DNA of 14,964 nt from positions 1 to 14,964 of the forward strand of contig JAEYQX010000221.1 of the NCBI GenBank assembly GCA_023409795.1. Direction: 5' to 3'. A program made the position numbers and the translations under genes. The stretch comes from Pseudomonadota bacterium. GTDB lineage: Bacteria > Pseudomonadota > Alphaproteobacteria > Caulobacterales > Caulobacteraceae. Position 1 is the stretch's first letter. Each line of letters begins with the position of its first letter. The notes under the pieces are model-generated. The model saw only the letters and a program-made list of their open reading frames with translations. It was not told the origin of the DNA and did not search any database. Below, piece after piece: positions 6,397-12,799 of the stretch.

Positions 6397-7883
6397 TGCC
6401 TGTCGAGCTTGAGTATCCGTCGCGTCAGGTCGCCGTCATCGACATCGGCTCCAACTCGGTGCGCCTGGTCCTTTACCGGCTGGAAGGCCGGGCGGTGTGG
6501 ACTATGTTCAACGAAAAGGTCCTGGCCGGCCTTGGCCGCGACATTGCCGTCACGGGCCGCCTCTATCCCGAAGGGGTAGAGATGGCGATGACGGCCCTTC
6601 GCCGCTTTGCCGCCGTGCTGGAGGGGGTCCAGCCCGACACCATCCTGACCGCCGCCACCGCCGCCGTGCGCGAGGCCCAGGACGGCCCTGACTTCTGTCG
6701 CCAGGTGGCCGAGCAGACCGGCCTGAACATCCGCGTCCTGAGCGGCGAGGAGGAAGCCCGCTATGCCGCCCTGGGCGTGCGCGCCGGCGCACCGGCCTCG
6801 CGCGGCCTGGTGGCCGACATGGGTGGGGCCAGCCTGGAGTTGATGAAGCTGGGCCAGAGCGGGCCGGGCATTACCCTGCCGCTGGGCCCCTTTGCCCTGT
6901 CGGGGGGCAAGGCCTTTGATGCCGACAAGCTGCGCAGCCGCGTCAACCGGGTGCTGGACACGGTGGCCGACGACTATCGCACCAGCGACCTGAACGCCGT
7001 GGGCGGGGCCTGGCGGGCCCTGGCCCAGATGAACATGGCCATGGACGGTCATCCGCTGAAGATCGTCCACCAGTATTGCCTGAGCGCCAGCGAGGCGCGC
7101 GACCTGGCCCGGATGGTGACCCAGCAGTCCCGGCAGGTCCTGGAAAAGCAGCACGGCATCTCCAAGCGCCGTGCCGAAACCCTGCCCTATGCTGCCCTGG
7201 TGCTGGAAGGCCTGATTGACCGCCTGGGCCTGCAACGGGTCCACTTCTCGGCCTGGGGCGTGCGCGAGGGCCTGCTGCATGAGCGGATCGATCCCCGCCT
7301 GATGGCCGTCGACCCCCTGCTGGCCGGCTGCTCGGCCTGGGGCGGTCGCCAGGGCGTCGATCCCAGCCTGCCGCGCGCCCTGGACGGATGGCTGCAGACC
7401 CTGACCCCTGCCCTGCCTGAGGTCTTTGGCGAGGAACGCGACGCCATCATCACCTCTTCGGCCTGCCGCCTGGCCGACATCGGCGCGCGCCTGCACCCGG
7501 ACCACCGGCCCGAGCTGGTGTTCGACCAGGTGCTGCGCTCGCCCATCGCCAGCCAGACCCACGCCGAGCGCGCCTTCATGGCCACGACCATGTATGCCCG
7601 CTATGGCGGCACGGGCAAGCCGCCGCTCCAGGCCCTGGTCAGCCAGCTGCTGTCACCCGCCGGGATCAAGCGCGCCAAGGCCCTGGGCCTGGCCATGCGC
7701 CTGGCCTGCGACCTGTCCGGCCGCTCGCCGCAGCTGCTGTCCAACGCCGCCCTGTCCGTCAGCAAGACCCACCTGCGCCTGACGGCCGTCAACGGCTATG
7801 CCGCCATGCTGCTGGGCAGCCAGACCCGCCGCCGGGCCAAGGCCCTGGCCGATGTGCTGGAACTGGAACTGGTTGAATTCTGA
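6396..7883 (+). CDS. ppx: Exopolyphosphatase (Ppx/GppA family)
   Basis: The product is 495 aa. Ppx/GppA enzymes remove terminal phosphates from polyphosphate, and some also convert pppGpp to ppGpp. The actin-like ASKHA fold is shown by phosphate motif 1, VIDIGSNSVRLV (14-25), by the TAAVREA segment (88-94), by the catalytic-glutamate motif LSGEEEARY (E119, matching the Aquifex enzyme and E121 of E. coli), and by motif 2, VADMGGASLEL (D141). About 190 further residues form the C-terminal Ppx extension, so this is the long form rather than the short, roughly 310-aa class. The ATG overlaps the ppk1 stop by one base, so the polymer's synthesis and breakdown enzymes are expressed together. The transcript probably ends at the hairpin at 7974-8013. 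Whether polyphosphate or pppGpp is preferred cannot be read from the sequence. Confidence 0.93.
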   Translation: MPVELEYPSRQVAVIDIGSNSVRLVLYRLEGRAVWTMFNEKVLAGLGRDIAVTGRLYPEGVEMAMTALRRFAAVLEGVQPDTILTAATAAVREAQDGPDFCRQVAEQTGLNIRVLSGEEEARYAALGVRAGAPASRGLVADMGGASLELMKLGQSGPGITLPLGPFALSGGKAFDADKLRSRVNRVLDTVADDYRTSDLNAVGGAWRALAQMNMAMDGHPLKIVHQYCLSASEARDLARMVTQQSRQVLEKQHGISKRRAETLPYAALVLEGLIDRLGLQRVHFSAWGVREGLLHERIDPRLMAVDPLLAGCSAWGGRQGVDPSLPRALDGWLQTLTPALPEVFGEERDAIITSSACRLADIGARLHPDHRPELVFDQVLRSPIASQTHAERAFMATTMYARYGGTGKPPLQALVSQLLSPAGIKRAKALGLAMRLACDLSGRSPQLLSNAALSVSKTHLRLTAVNGYAAMLLGSQTRRRAKALADVLELELVEF

Positions 7884-7910
7884 CACGCCACAGGGTCGCT
7901 CCCTCCCAAC

Positions 7911-7943
7911 CGTCATCCTCCGGCTTGACCGGAGAACCCAGCG
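7911..7943 (+). repeat. Intergenic palindromic repeat, copy 1
   Basis: The unit begins CGTCATCCTCCGG and ends GAACCCAGCG. Its core is CTCCGG (7918-7923), loop CTTGA, CCGGAG (7929-7934). Related units occur at 14843-14866 and 14885-14913. The GTCATCC...ACCCAG layout resembles dispersed palindromic elements I recall between genes in many alphaproteobacteria. It lies after ppx, before the terminator. Confidence 0.55.
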
Positions 7944-7973
7944 GCGCGCGCCAGCGCCCTGGACACGGGAAAC

Positions 7974-8013
7974 AAAAAAAGGGACCGAAGCCGCTGGCTC
8001 CGGTCCCTTTTTT
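7974..8013. terminator. Strong bidirectional terminator between ppx and rnd
   Basis: Seven A's (7974-7980) precede GGGACCG (7981-7987), which pairs with CGGTCCC (8001-8007); six T's follow (8008-8013). The inner AGCC-GCT-GGCT extends the stem with one mismatch. U-tracts exist in both directions, so this ends both ppx (+) and rnd (-). It is 19 nt past the rnd stop. Confidence 0.92.
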
Positions 8014-8032
8014 GCCTTGGGTGTTCGAGCGC

Positions 8033-9184
8033 CTAGCCCTCGATCTCGACCACCTCGACGCGCGAGCCGTTCAGCACCAGGGCGATCTCGCCCTTCTTGA
8101 GCTTCAGGGCATCCTCGCCAAACAGCTCACGGCGCCAACCCTTCATCGCCTCGACATTGGCATTGTCGTCGATGGCGATCTTTTCCAGGTCAGAGACATT
8201 GGCAATCAGCTTGGACGCCACCCCGGCATTGTCGCTCTTGGTCTTCAGCAGGACCTTCAGCAGCTCGACCACCGACGGCGGGGCCGGCTGGTTGTGCGAG
8301 GGACGCTCCAGCTTGGGCGCATGGGCCTCCGGATCGGCCAGGACCCGCTTCAGCTCGGCCGCCAGTTCCAGGCCCAGGCGCGAGCCGCCAAAGCCTTTGG
8401 GCACCGAGCGCAGGCGGTTGAAGGCGTCAGGGTCGGTCGGGGCCTGGACGGCGATCTCGTCGATGCCCTCGTCCTTGAGGATGCGGCCACGCGGCTGGTC
8501 GCGTTCCTGGGCCGCGCGCTCGCGCCAGGTCGCGACGGCGACAAAGGCGGCCAGATATTTCGGCGTGAACTTCTTGGGCTTCAGGCGACGCCAGGCGTTC
8601 TCGGGCGTGGTGTCATAAAGGGCCGGATCGGTCAGGGCCGACATTTCCGACATCACCCAGTCCAGGCGGCCTTCCTTGTGCAGGCGCTCGCGCAGCTTGG
8701 GATACAGGGCCGCCAGGTGGGTCACGTCGCCCAGCGCATAGGTCAGCTGGGCGTCCGACAGCGGGCGGCGGGCCCAGTCGGTAAAGCGGCTGCCCTTGTC
8801 CAGCTCGCGCTTCAGCATCTGGCGAACCAGTTGCTCATAGCTGACCTGGTCACCAAAGCCCGCGGCCATGGCGGCCACCTGGGTGTCGAACAGCGGGCGC
8901 GGCATGGCTCCCAGCCGGTTGAAGATCTCCACGTCCTGGCGCGCCGCGTGGAAGACCTTCTGGATCGATTCGTCCCGAAGCAGGTCGAGGAAGGGTTCCA
9001 GATCCAGCCCCTCGGCGAGCGGATCGATAATGGCGGCTTCCGTGGCCGAGGCCGCCTGGATCAGGCAGAGCTTGGGCCAATAGGTGGTTTCGCGCATGAA
9101 CTCGGTGTCAACCGTGATGAACGGGGCCTTGGCCAGGCGTTCACAAAAATCGATCAGCGCTTCATTGGTGGTGATTGGCGTCAT
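8033..9184 (-). CDS. rnd: Ribonuclease D (3'-5' exoribonuclease)
   Basis: The 383-aa DEDD-type exoribonuclease trims tRNA and other small-RNA 3' ends. Exo I is VDTEF (D26, E28), Exo II is FHAARQDVEIF (D84), and Exo III of the DEDDy type is YALGDV (Y149, D153). All four metal ligands and the tyrosine are present. An HRDC RNA-binding domain follows at about residues 205-290, beginning near KKFTPKYLAAF, and then a less conserved C-terminal region. Length is normal (E. coli RNase D is 375 aa). The start MTPITTNEAL was chosen because the conserved domain begins within 20 residues. The frame stays open far upstream, but only antisense to purM. No Shine-Dalgarno is present: the ATG lies 6 nt after a GCTATAGC -10-like palindrome, so the mRNA may be leaderless. 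It is convergent with ppx and divergent from purM. Confidence 0.95.
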   Translation of the reverse strand: MTPITTNEALIDFCERLAKAPFITVDTEFMRETTYWPKLCLIQAASATEAAIIDPLAEGLDLEPFLDLLRDESIQKVFHAARQDVEIFNRLGAMPRPLFDTQVAAMAAGFGDQVSYEQLVRQMLKRELDKGSRFTDWARRPLSDAQLTYALGDVTHLAALYPKLRERLHKEGRLDWVMSEMSALTDPALYDTTPENAWRRLKPKKFTPKYLAAFVAVATWRERAAQERDQPRGRILKDEGIDEIAVQAPTDPDAFNRLRSVPKGFGGSRLGLELAAELKRVLADPEAHAPKLERPSHNQPAPPSVVELLKVLLKTKSDNAGVASKLIANVSDLEKIAIDDNANVEAMKGWRRELFGEDALKLKKGEIALVLNGSRVEVVEIEG

Positions 9185-9190
9185 TCCGGT

Positions 9191-9221
9191 GCTATAGCCC
9201 CGCGCGACACCGTCGTGGCAA
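9191..9221 (-). promoter_or_regulatory. Candidate promoter for rnd with palindromic -10
   Basis: GCTATAGC (9191-9198) matches 7 of 8 bases of the Caulobacter -10 GCTANAWC on both strands because it is a perfect palindrome. Toward rnd, TTGCCA on the - strand (9221-9216) is a possible -35, though the 19-nt spacing is long. The expected start of transcription falls on the A of the rnd ATG. Toward purM, TTGGCGT (9175-9181) lies 9 nt upstream, slightly short. The same -10 could serve either gene. Confidence 0.35.
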
Positions 9222-9265
9222 GAGCGCCGCGACATATTTTCGCCCCCGATTTCGAGCCGTGACCG

Positions 9266-10303
9266 ATGAGCGACACTTCTGCAGCCCCCAAAACCGGCCT
9301 GACCTACGCCTCTGCCGGCGTGGATATCGATGCAGGCGAACGCCTGGTTGACGCGATCAAGCCGCTGGCCAAGTCCACGCGCCGCCCCGGTGCCGAGGCT
9401 TCGCTCGGCGGTTTCGGTGCCCTGTTCGACCTGAAGGCCGCCGGTTTCAACGATCCGCTGATCGTCTCGACCACCGACGGCGTCGGCACCAAGCTGAAGA
9501 TTGCCATCGAAACCGGCATGCATGACGGTGTGGGCATCGATCTGGTGGCCATGTGCGTCAACGACCTGCTGGCACAGGGCGCAGAGCCGCTGATGTTCCT
9601 CGACTACTACGCCACGAGCAAGCTGGACGTGGACGCCGCCAAGCGCGTCGTCGCCGGTATCGCCGAGGGCTGCCGCCAGTCGGGATCGGCCCTGGTGGGT
9701 GGTGAAACTGCCGAAATGCCGGGCATGTACGAAGGTTCGGACTATGATCTGGCCGGTTTCTCGATCGGTGCGGTCGAGCGCGGTCAGGTCCTGCCCTATC
9801 TGGACCAGCAGAAGGCCGGTGACGTCATCATCGGCATCGGTTCGTCGGGCCCGCACTCGAACGGCTATTCGCTGGTGCGCAAGGTGGTCGAGAAGTCCGG
9901 CCTGGGCTGGGACGGTGCCGCACCGTTCGCCGAGGGCAAGACCCTGGCCGAAGCCCTGATGGAGCCGACCCGCATCTATGTGAAGACCGTCCTGCCGCTG
10001 ATGAAGGCCGGCCTAGTCAACGCCGGTGCCCACATCACGGGCGGTGGCCTGATCGAAAACCCGCCGCGCTGCATCGCCGAGGGCCTGAAGGCCGAGTTCG
10101 ACTGGAACGCCTGGGAAATGCCGCCGGTGTTCCAGTGGCTGCAAGAGGTCGGAGAGATCGACGCCCACGAAATGCGCCGCACCTTCAACTGCGGCGTGGG
10201 CTTCATCCTGATCGCCAGGCCGGAAAATGCCGAGCCGATCCTGGCGGCCCTGCTGAACGCGGGCGAGGAAGCCTTCATCTGCGGCCAGCTGGTCGCCGCC
10301 TGA
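9266..10303 (+). CDS. purM: Phosphoribosylformylglycinamidine cyclo-ligase (AIR synthetase)
   Basis: The 345-aa cytosolic enzyme closes FGAM to AIR with ATP, the fifth step of de novo purine synthesis. The family signatures appear in order: TYASAGVDIDAGERLVDAI near the start; a glycine-rich GGFGALFDLKA; VSTTDGVGTKLKIA; the long conserved DLVAMCVNDLLAQGAEPLMF; GGETAEMPGMY; SSGPHSNGYSLVRKV; and AHITGGGLIENPPR, with FNCGVGF near the C terminus. Length matches the E. coli enzyme (345 aa). The ATG at 9266 has only a poor GAGCCG upstream. It lies divergent from rnd and ends 20 nt before a hairpin shared with the convergent S10 peptidase. Its usual partner purN is not adjacent; it lies about 1.8 kb further on. 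No riboswitch or PurR-like site is seen. Confidence 0.97.
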   Translation: MSDTSAAPKTGLTYASAGVDIDAGERLVDAIKPLAKSTRRPGAEASLGGFGALFDLKAAGFNDPLIVSTTDGVGTKLKIAIETGMHDGVGIDLVAMCVNDLLAQGAEPLMFLDYYATSKLDVDAAKRVVAGIAEGCRQSGSALVGGETAEMPGMYEGSDYDLAGFSIGAVERGQVLPYLDQQKAGDVIIGIGSSGPHSNGYSLVRKVVEKSGLGWDGAAPFAEGKTLAEALMEPTRIYVKTVLPLMKAGLVNAGAHITGGGLIENPPRCIAEGLKAEFDWNAWEMPPVFQWLQEVGEIDAHEMRRTFNCGVGFILIARPENAEPILAALLNAGEEAFICGQLVAA

Positions 10304-10323
10304 GGCCCTTTGGCTTGAAAGAC

Positions 10324-10358
10324 GAAGGCCCCGCAGAGCGATCTGCGGGGCCTTCTTC
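10324..10358. terminator. Hairpin between convergent purM and S10 peptidase
   Basis: A perfect 14-bp stem pairs 10324-10337 with 10342-10355, closed by a GCGA (GNRA-type) tetraloop. It lies 20 nt past the purM stop and 6 nt past the peptidase stop. The U-tracts are interrupted: CTTCTTCC on the + strand and GTCTTTC on the - strand. It probably terminates both genes, perhaps incompletely. Confidence 0.8.
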
Positions 10359-10361
10359 CTG

Positions 10362-11939
10362 TCAGCGAAGCCCGCCGTTGGCGGTCTCGTCGTAATAGGC
10401 AGCCATGTCGCGATACAGCTTCTCCAGCGGTTCGCGGCTGGTGTACATCATGTGGCCCGCCTCATAGTAGGTGAACTGGATGTTCCGGCGCAGGTGCGGC
10501 TCCAGCATCATCTGTGACAGGTCATATTCCGTCGAGAAGAAGGGCGTGGCCGCGTCGTAGTAGCCGTTCAGCGCCAGCACCTTCACATGGGGATTGCGCC
10601 GGATGACTGCGGCCAGGTCGACGGCCGTATTGGGCGTGGTCTGCACCCCGCCCAGCGGCGAGCGGTGGCTCCAGTTCCAGTCAAAGCCCGGCAGGCCGCG
10701 CGCCGACTGGCGATAATCCAGGTCGGTCTCATACTTCAGCGTATTGGCGACATAGTCGCGGAACACCCCGAAATAATGGCCCGTGATGGCGCTGGAGGAC
10801 GGATCTTCCTCGGGCGAGCTGGTCACATGGCTGTAGTCGATGCCGGTATAGCGGCTGTCCAGACGTCCCACCGTCTGACGACGGTCACGCAGCAACTCCT
10901 TGCGGAAGGGGCTCAGCTCCACGCGCAGGTTGGCCTGTTCGATGAAGGCCGGGTCCAGGCCGATCAGGGCCGACATCTCGCGCGCAATCTCGGCCCGTTC
11001 CTGGTCCGGGATGAAGTGCCCCTTGTTCAGGGCCGCATTATAGCGGCCGATGGCAAAGTCACGCGCCCGCTGGACATGGTCCTCAAGGCTGACGCTGGCC
11101 TTGTTGGGGATGGCGTTGTGATACCAGGCCGTCGCCGCATAGGTCGGCAGCAGGGTGACGAAGTTCTGCGGATAGCCGCTCTGGCGCACGCCATAGTTCA
11201 TGATCGACGACAGCAGGATCACGCCGTCCAGCGACATTCCCCGGTCTTCCAGCTGATAGGCCAGGGCCCCGGCGCGCAAGGTGCCATAGCTCTCGCCCAG
11301 GATATATTTGGGGCTGGACCAGCGGTTGAACCTGGTGGTGTAGCGCAGGATGGCGCGGGCAAAGGTGTCGACATCACCGTCCACGCCCCAGTGCGCGGCC
11401 CCTGTCCCCTCGCCCAGCGGACGCGAATAGCCCGCTCCCACCATGTCGATGAAGACCAGATCGGTCTTGTCCAGCAGGGTCATGTCGTTCGGCCCCATGC
11501 GGAACGGTGCCGGACGCTCGACCACCGGGTCATCGGTCAGCACCCGCTGCGGACCGAAAGCTCCCATGTGCAGCCAGATCGACGGCGAGCCCGGCCCGCC
11601 GTTGAACATATAGGTGATCGGGCGCGACCCCGGTGCCTGGCCGTCCAGCGTATAGGCGACATAGAACAGGCTGGCCGTCGGCATCCCGCCATCATTGCGA
11701 ACCGTCAGCGTGCCCGCCGTCGCCTTGTAGTTCAGGCGCTTGCCGTGGGCGGTGATCGAATGACTGGTCGTCACCTCGCGCTCCTCGGCGCTGGCGCGGG
11801 CCCAGTTCTTCTCAATGTCCTCGGCGATCGCCGTGCGGTTTCGCTCGGCCGCAGACCGCCCGCCCGCCTCCTGGGCCACCGCAGCGAGCGGCATAGCCAT
11901 CAGCGCAGCCGCACAGGCGGCCGTCACCCAATAACGCAT
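10362..11939 (-). CDS. Secreted S10-family serine carboxypeptidase
   Basis: The product is 525 aa. S10 enzymes remove C-terminal amino acids from peptides and have an alpha/beta-hydrolase fold. Residues 1-22 form a signal peptide ending AVA before Gln23, so it is periplasmic or extracellular. The oxyanion-hole motif is FNGGPGSPSIW (112-122), where eukaryotic relatives usually have NGGPGCSS; the nucleophile is S217 in GESYG, the acid D462 in GYYDAATPF, and the base H496 in EAGHMMY, so the triad is intact. FIDMVGAGYS (164-172) matches the family's conserved strand before the triad serine. The ATG is preceded 7 nt upstream by a strong ribosome site on the - strand (11956-11947). It is antiparallel to purM and purN and sits between them, with its own control region and terminator. 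A dedicated substrate is not evident; general peptide scavenging is the inference. Confidence 0.93.
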   Translation of the reverse strand: MRYWVTAACAAALMAMPLAAVAQEAGGRSAAERNRTAIAEDIEKNWARASAEEREVTTSHSITAHGKRLNYKATAGTLTVRNDGGMPTASLFYVAYTLDGQAPGSRPITYMFNGGPGSPSIWLHMGAFGPQRVLTDDPVVERPAPFRMGPNDMTLLDKTDLVFIDMVGAGYSRPLGEGTGAAHWGVDGDVDTFARAILRYTTRFNRWSSPKYILGESYGTLRAGALAYQLEDRGMSLDGVILLSSIMNYGVRQSGYPQNFVTLLPTYAATAWYHNAIPNKASVSLEDHVQRARDFAIGRYNAALNKGHFIPDQERAEIAREMSALIGLDPAFIEQANLRVELSPFRKELLRDRRQTVGRLDSRYTGIDYSHVTSSPEEDPSSSAITGHYFGVFRDYVANTLKYETDLDYRQSARGLPGFDWNWSHRSPLGGVQTTPNTAVDLAAVIRRNPHVKVLALNGYYDAATPFFSTEYDLSQMMLEPHLRRNIQFTYYEAGHMMYTSREPLEKLYRDMAAYYDETANGGLR

Positions 11940-12107
11940 GGAAATACTCCCCCTCCATCAGGCCCCACCATGGGCCTGGAATCTCGACGCTACGACCAGG
12001 CAGGGGCCAGCGGCAAGCCTTGGCTTTTATGGCCGCACGGGCTTGCAAAGCGGCGGTTGTGGCCGCATCCCTCCTGCGCCCCGTTCTCCCAGCGCGTGAG
12101 TCCCGCC
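11940..12107. other. Divergent control region between S10 peptidase and purN
   Basis: These 168 non-coding nt separate divergent genes, so promoters for both are expected here. I see an inverted repeat AGGCCC (11960-11965) / GGGCCT (11972-11977) near the peptidase start and AAGCC-TT-GGCTT near 12016-12027. No promoter matches either the Caulobacter or the sigma70 consensus well enough to call. Confidence 0.4.
11947..11956 (-). promoter_or_regulatory. Strong Shine-Dalgarno for the S10 peptidase
   Basis: On the - strand GGAGGGGGAG lies 7 nt before the ATG at 11939. It is the best ribosome site in the window and fixes this start. Other genes here have weak or no Shine-Dalgarno sequences. Confidence 0.75.
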
Positions 12108-12713
12108 ATGACGACCCCTGCCCCCTCGGCCCGGCCCCGCGTGGCCGTCCTGATCTCTGGCTCGGGCACCAACATGGCGGCCCTGGTCGAGGCGGCCCAG
12201 GCTCCCGACTGCCCCTATGAGGTGGCCGTGGTCATCTCCAACGTTGCCGGGGTCGCGGGCCTGGACAAGGCACGGGCTGCCGGGATCGAGGCCCTGACGC
12301 TGGAGCATCGTCCCTATGGCAAGGACCGCGAGGCCCACGAGCGCGCCCTGGACGCCCTGCTGCAGGAACGCCAGGTCCAGCTCATTGCCCTGGCCGGCTA
12401 TATGCGGCTGCTGACACCGTGGCTGGTGGGTAAATGGGCGGGGCGGATGGTGAACATCCATCCCTCGCTGCTGCCCCTCTATCCTGGCCTCAACACCCAT
12501 GCCCGCGCCATCGAGGCCGCCGATGTCGAGGCGGGCTGCACCATCCACCTGGTCACCGAGGGCGTGGACGAGGGCCCCATCCTGGGCCAGGCCCGCGTGC
12601 CGATCCTGCCCGGCGATACCCCCGAAACCCTGGCCGAACGGGTAAAGGGGGCCGAGCACCAGCTTTACCCCCGGGTCCTCGCCGATTTTGCCCGAAGCCT
12701 TAACCTGTCGTGA
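12108..12713 (+). CDS. purN: Phosphoribosylglycinamide formyltransferase (GAR transformylase)
   Basis: The 201-aa enzyme transfers a formyl group from 10-formyl-THF to GAR, the third step of de novo purine synthesis. RVAVLISGSGTN (11-22) is the phosphate-binding loop. The catalytic triad is N116 and H118 in VNIHPSLLP plus D154 in VTEGVDEGPIL. The spacings match N106, H108 and D144 of E. coli PurN exactly. The substrate-binding segment is YPGLNTHARAI, with Asn129 where E. coli has His119; human GART also has Asn here, so this is not a defect. Length is normal. The ATG at 12108 begins nine residues before the conserved strand and has GTGAG 8 nt upstream; the frame is open further upstream, but only antisense to the peptidase. 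The exported M13 peptidase follows 86 nt later on the same strand, with its own ribosome site. Confidence 0.96.
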   Translation: MTTPAPSARPRVAVLISGSGTNMAALVEAAQAPDCPYEVAVVISNVAGVAGLDKARAAGIEALTLEHRPYGKDREAHERALDALLQERQVQLIALAGYMRLLTPWLVGKWAGRMVNIHPSLLPLYPGLNTHARAIEAADVEAGCTIHLVTEGVDEGPILGQARVPILPGDTPETLAERVKGAEHQLYPRVLADFARSLNLS

Positions 12714-12784
12714 AATTCACTCGCGGCCCTGACTAATCTGGCGCACAACTGATCGTGCGAGCGTGGCCTGACGCCCGCTCTGCT

Positions 12785-12790
12785 GAAGGA
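12785..12790 (+). promoter_or_regulatory. Shine-Dalgarno for the M13 peptidase
   Basis: GAAGGA lies 9 nt before the ATG at 12800 and supports that start, which also begins a good signal peptide. Confidence 0.65.
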
Positions 12791-12799
12791 TCAGACTGA

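Noticed and set aside
9185..9856. Possible N-terminal extension of RNase D by about 220 residues
   Set aside because: The frame is open upstream of the rnd ATG, but the extension would run through the divergent spacer and antisense to purM; the normal RNase D length fits the ATG at 9184.
10587..12107. Possible N-terminal extension of purN across the S10 peptidase
   Set aside because: The open frame exists only because it is antisense to the peptidase gene. GAR transformylase of normal length starts at 12108.
12123..12713. Asn129 of PurN in place of the bacterial histidine as a possible catalytic defect
   Set aside because: The catalytic N116, H118 and D154 are intact, and human GART also has Asn at this loop position.
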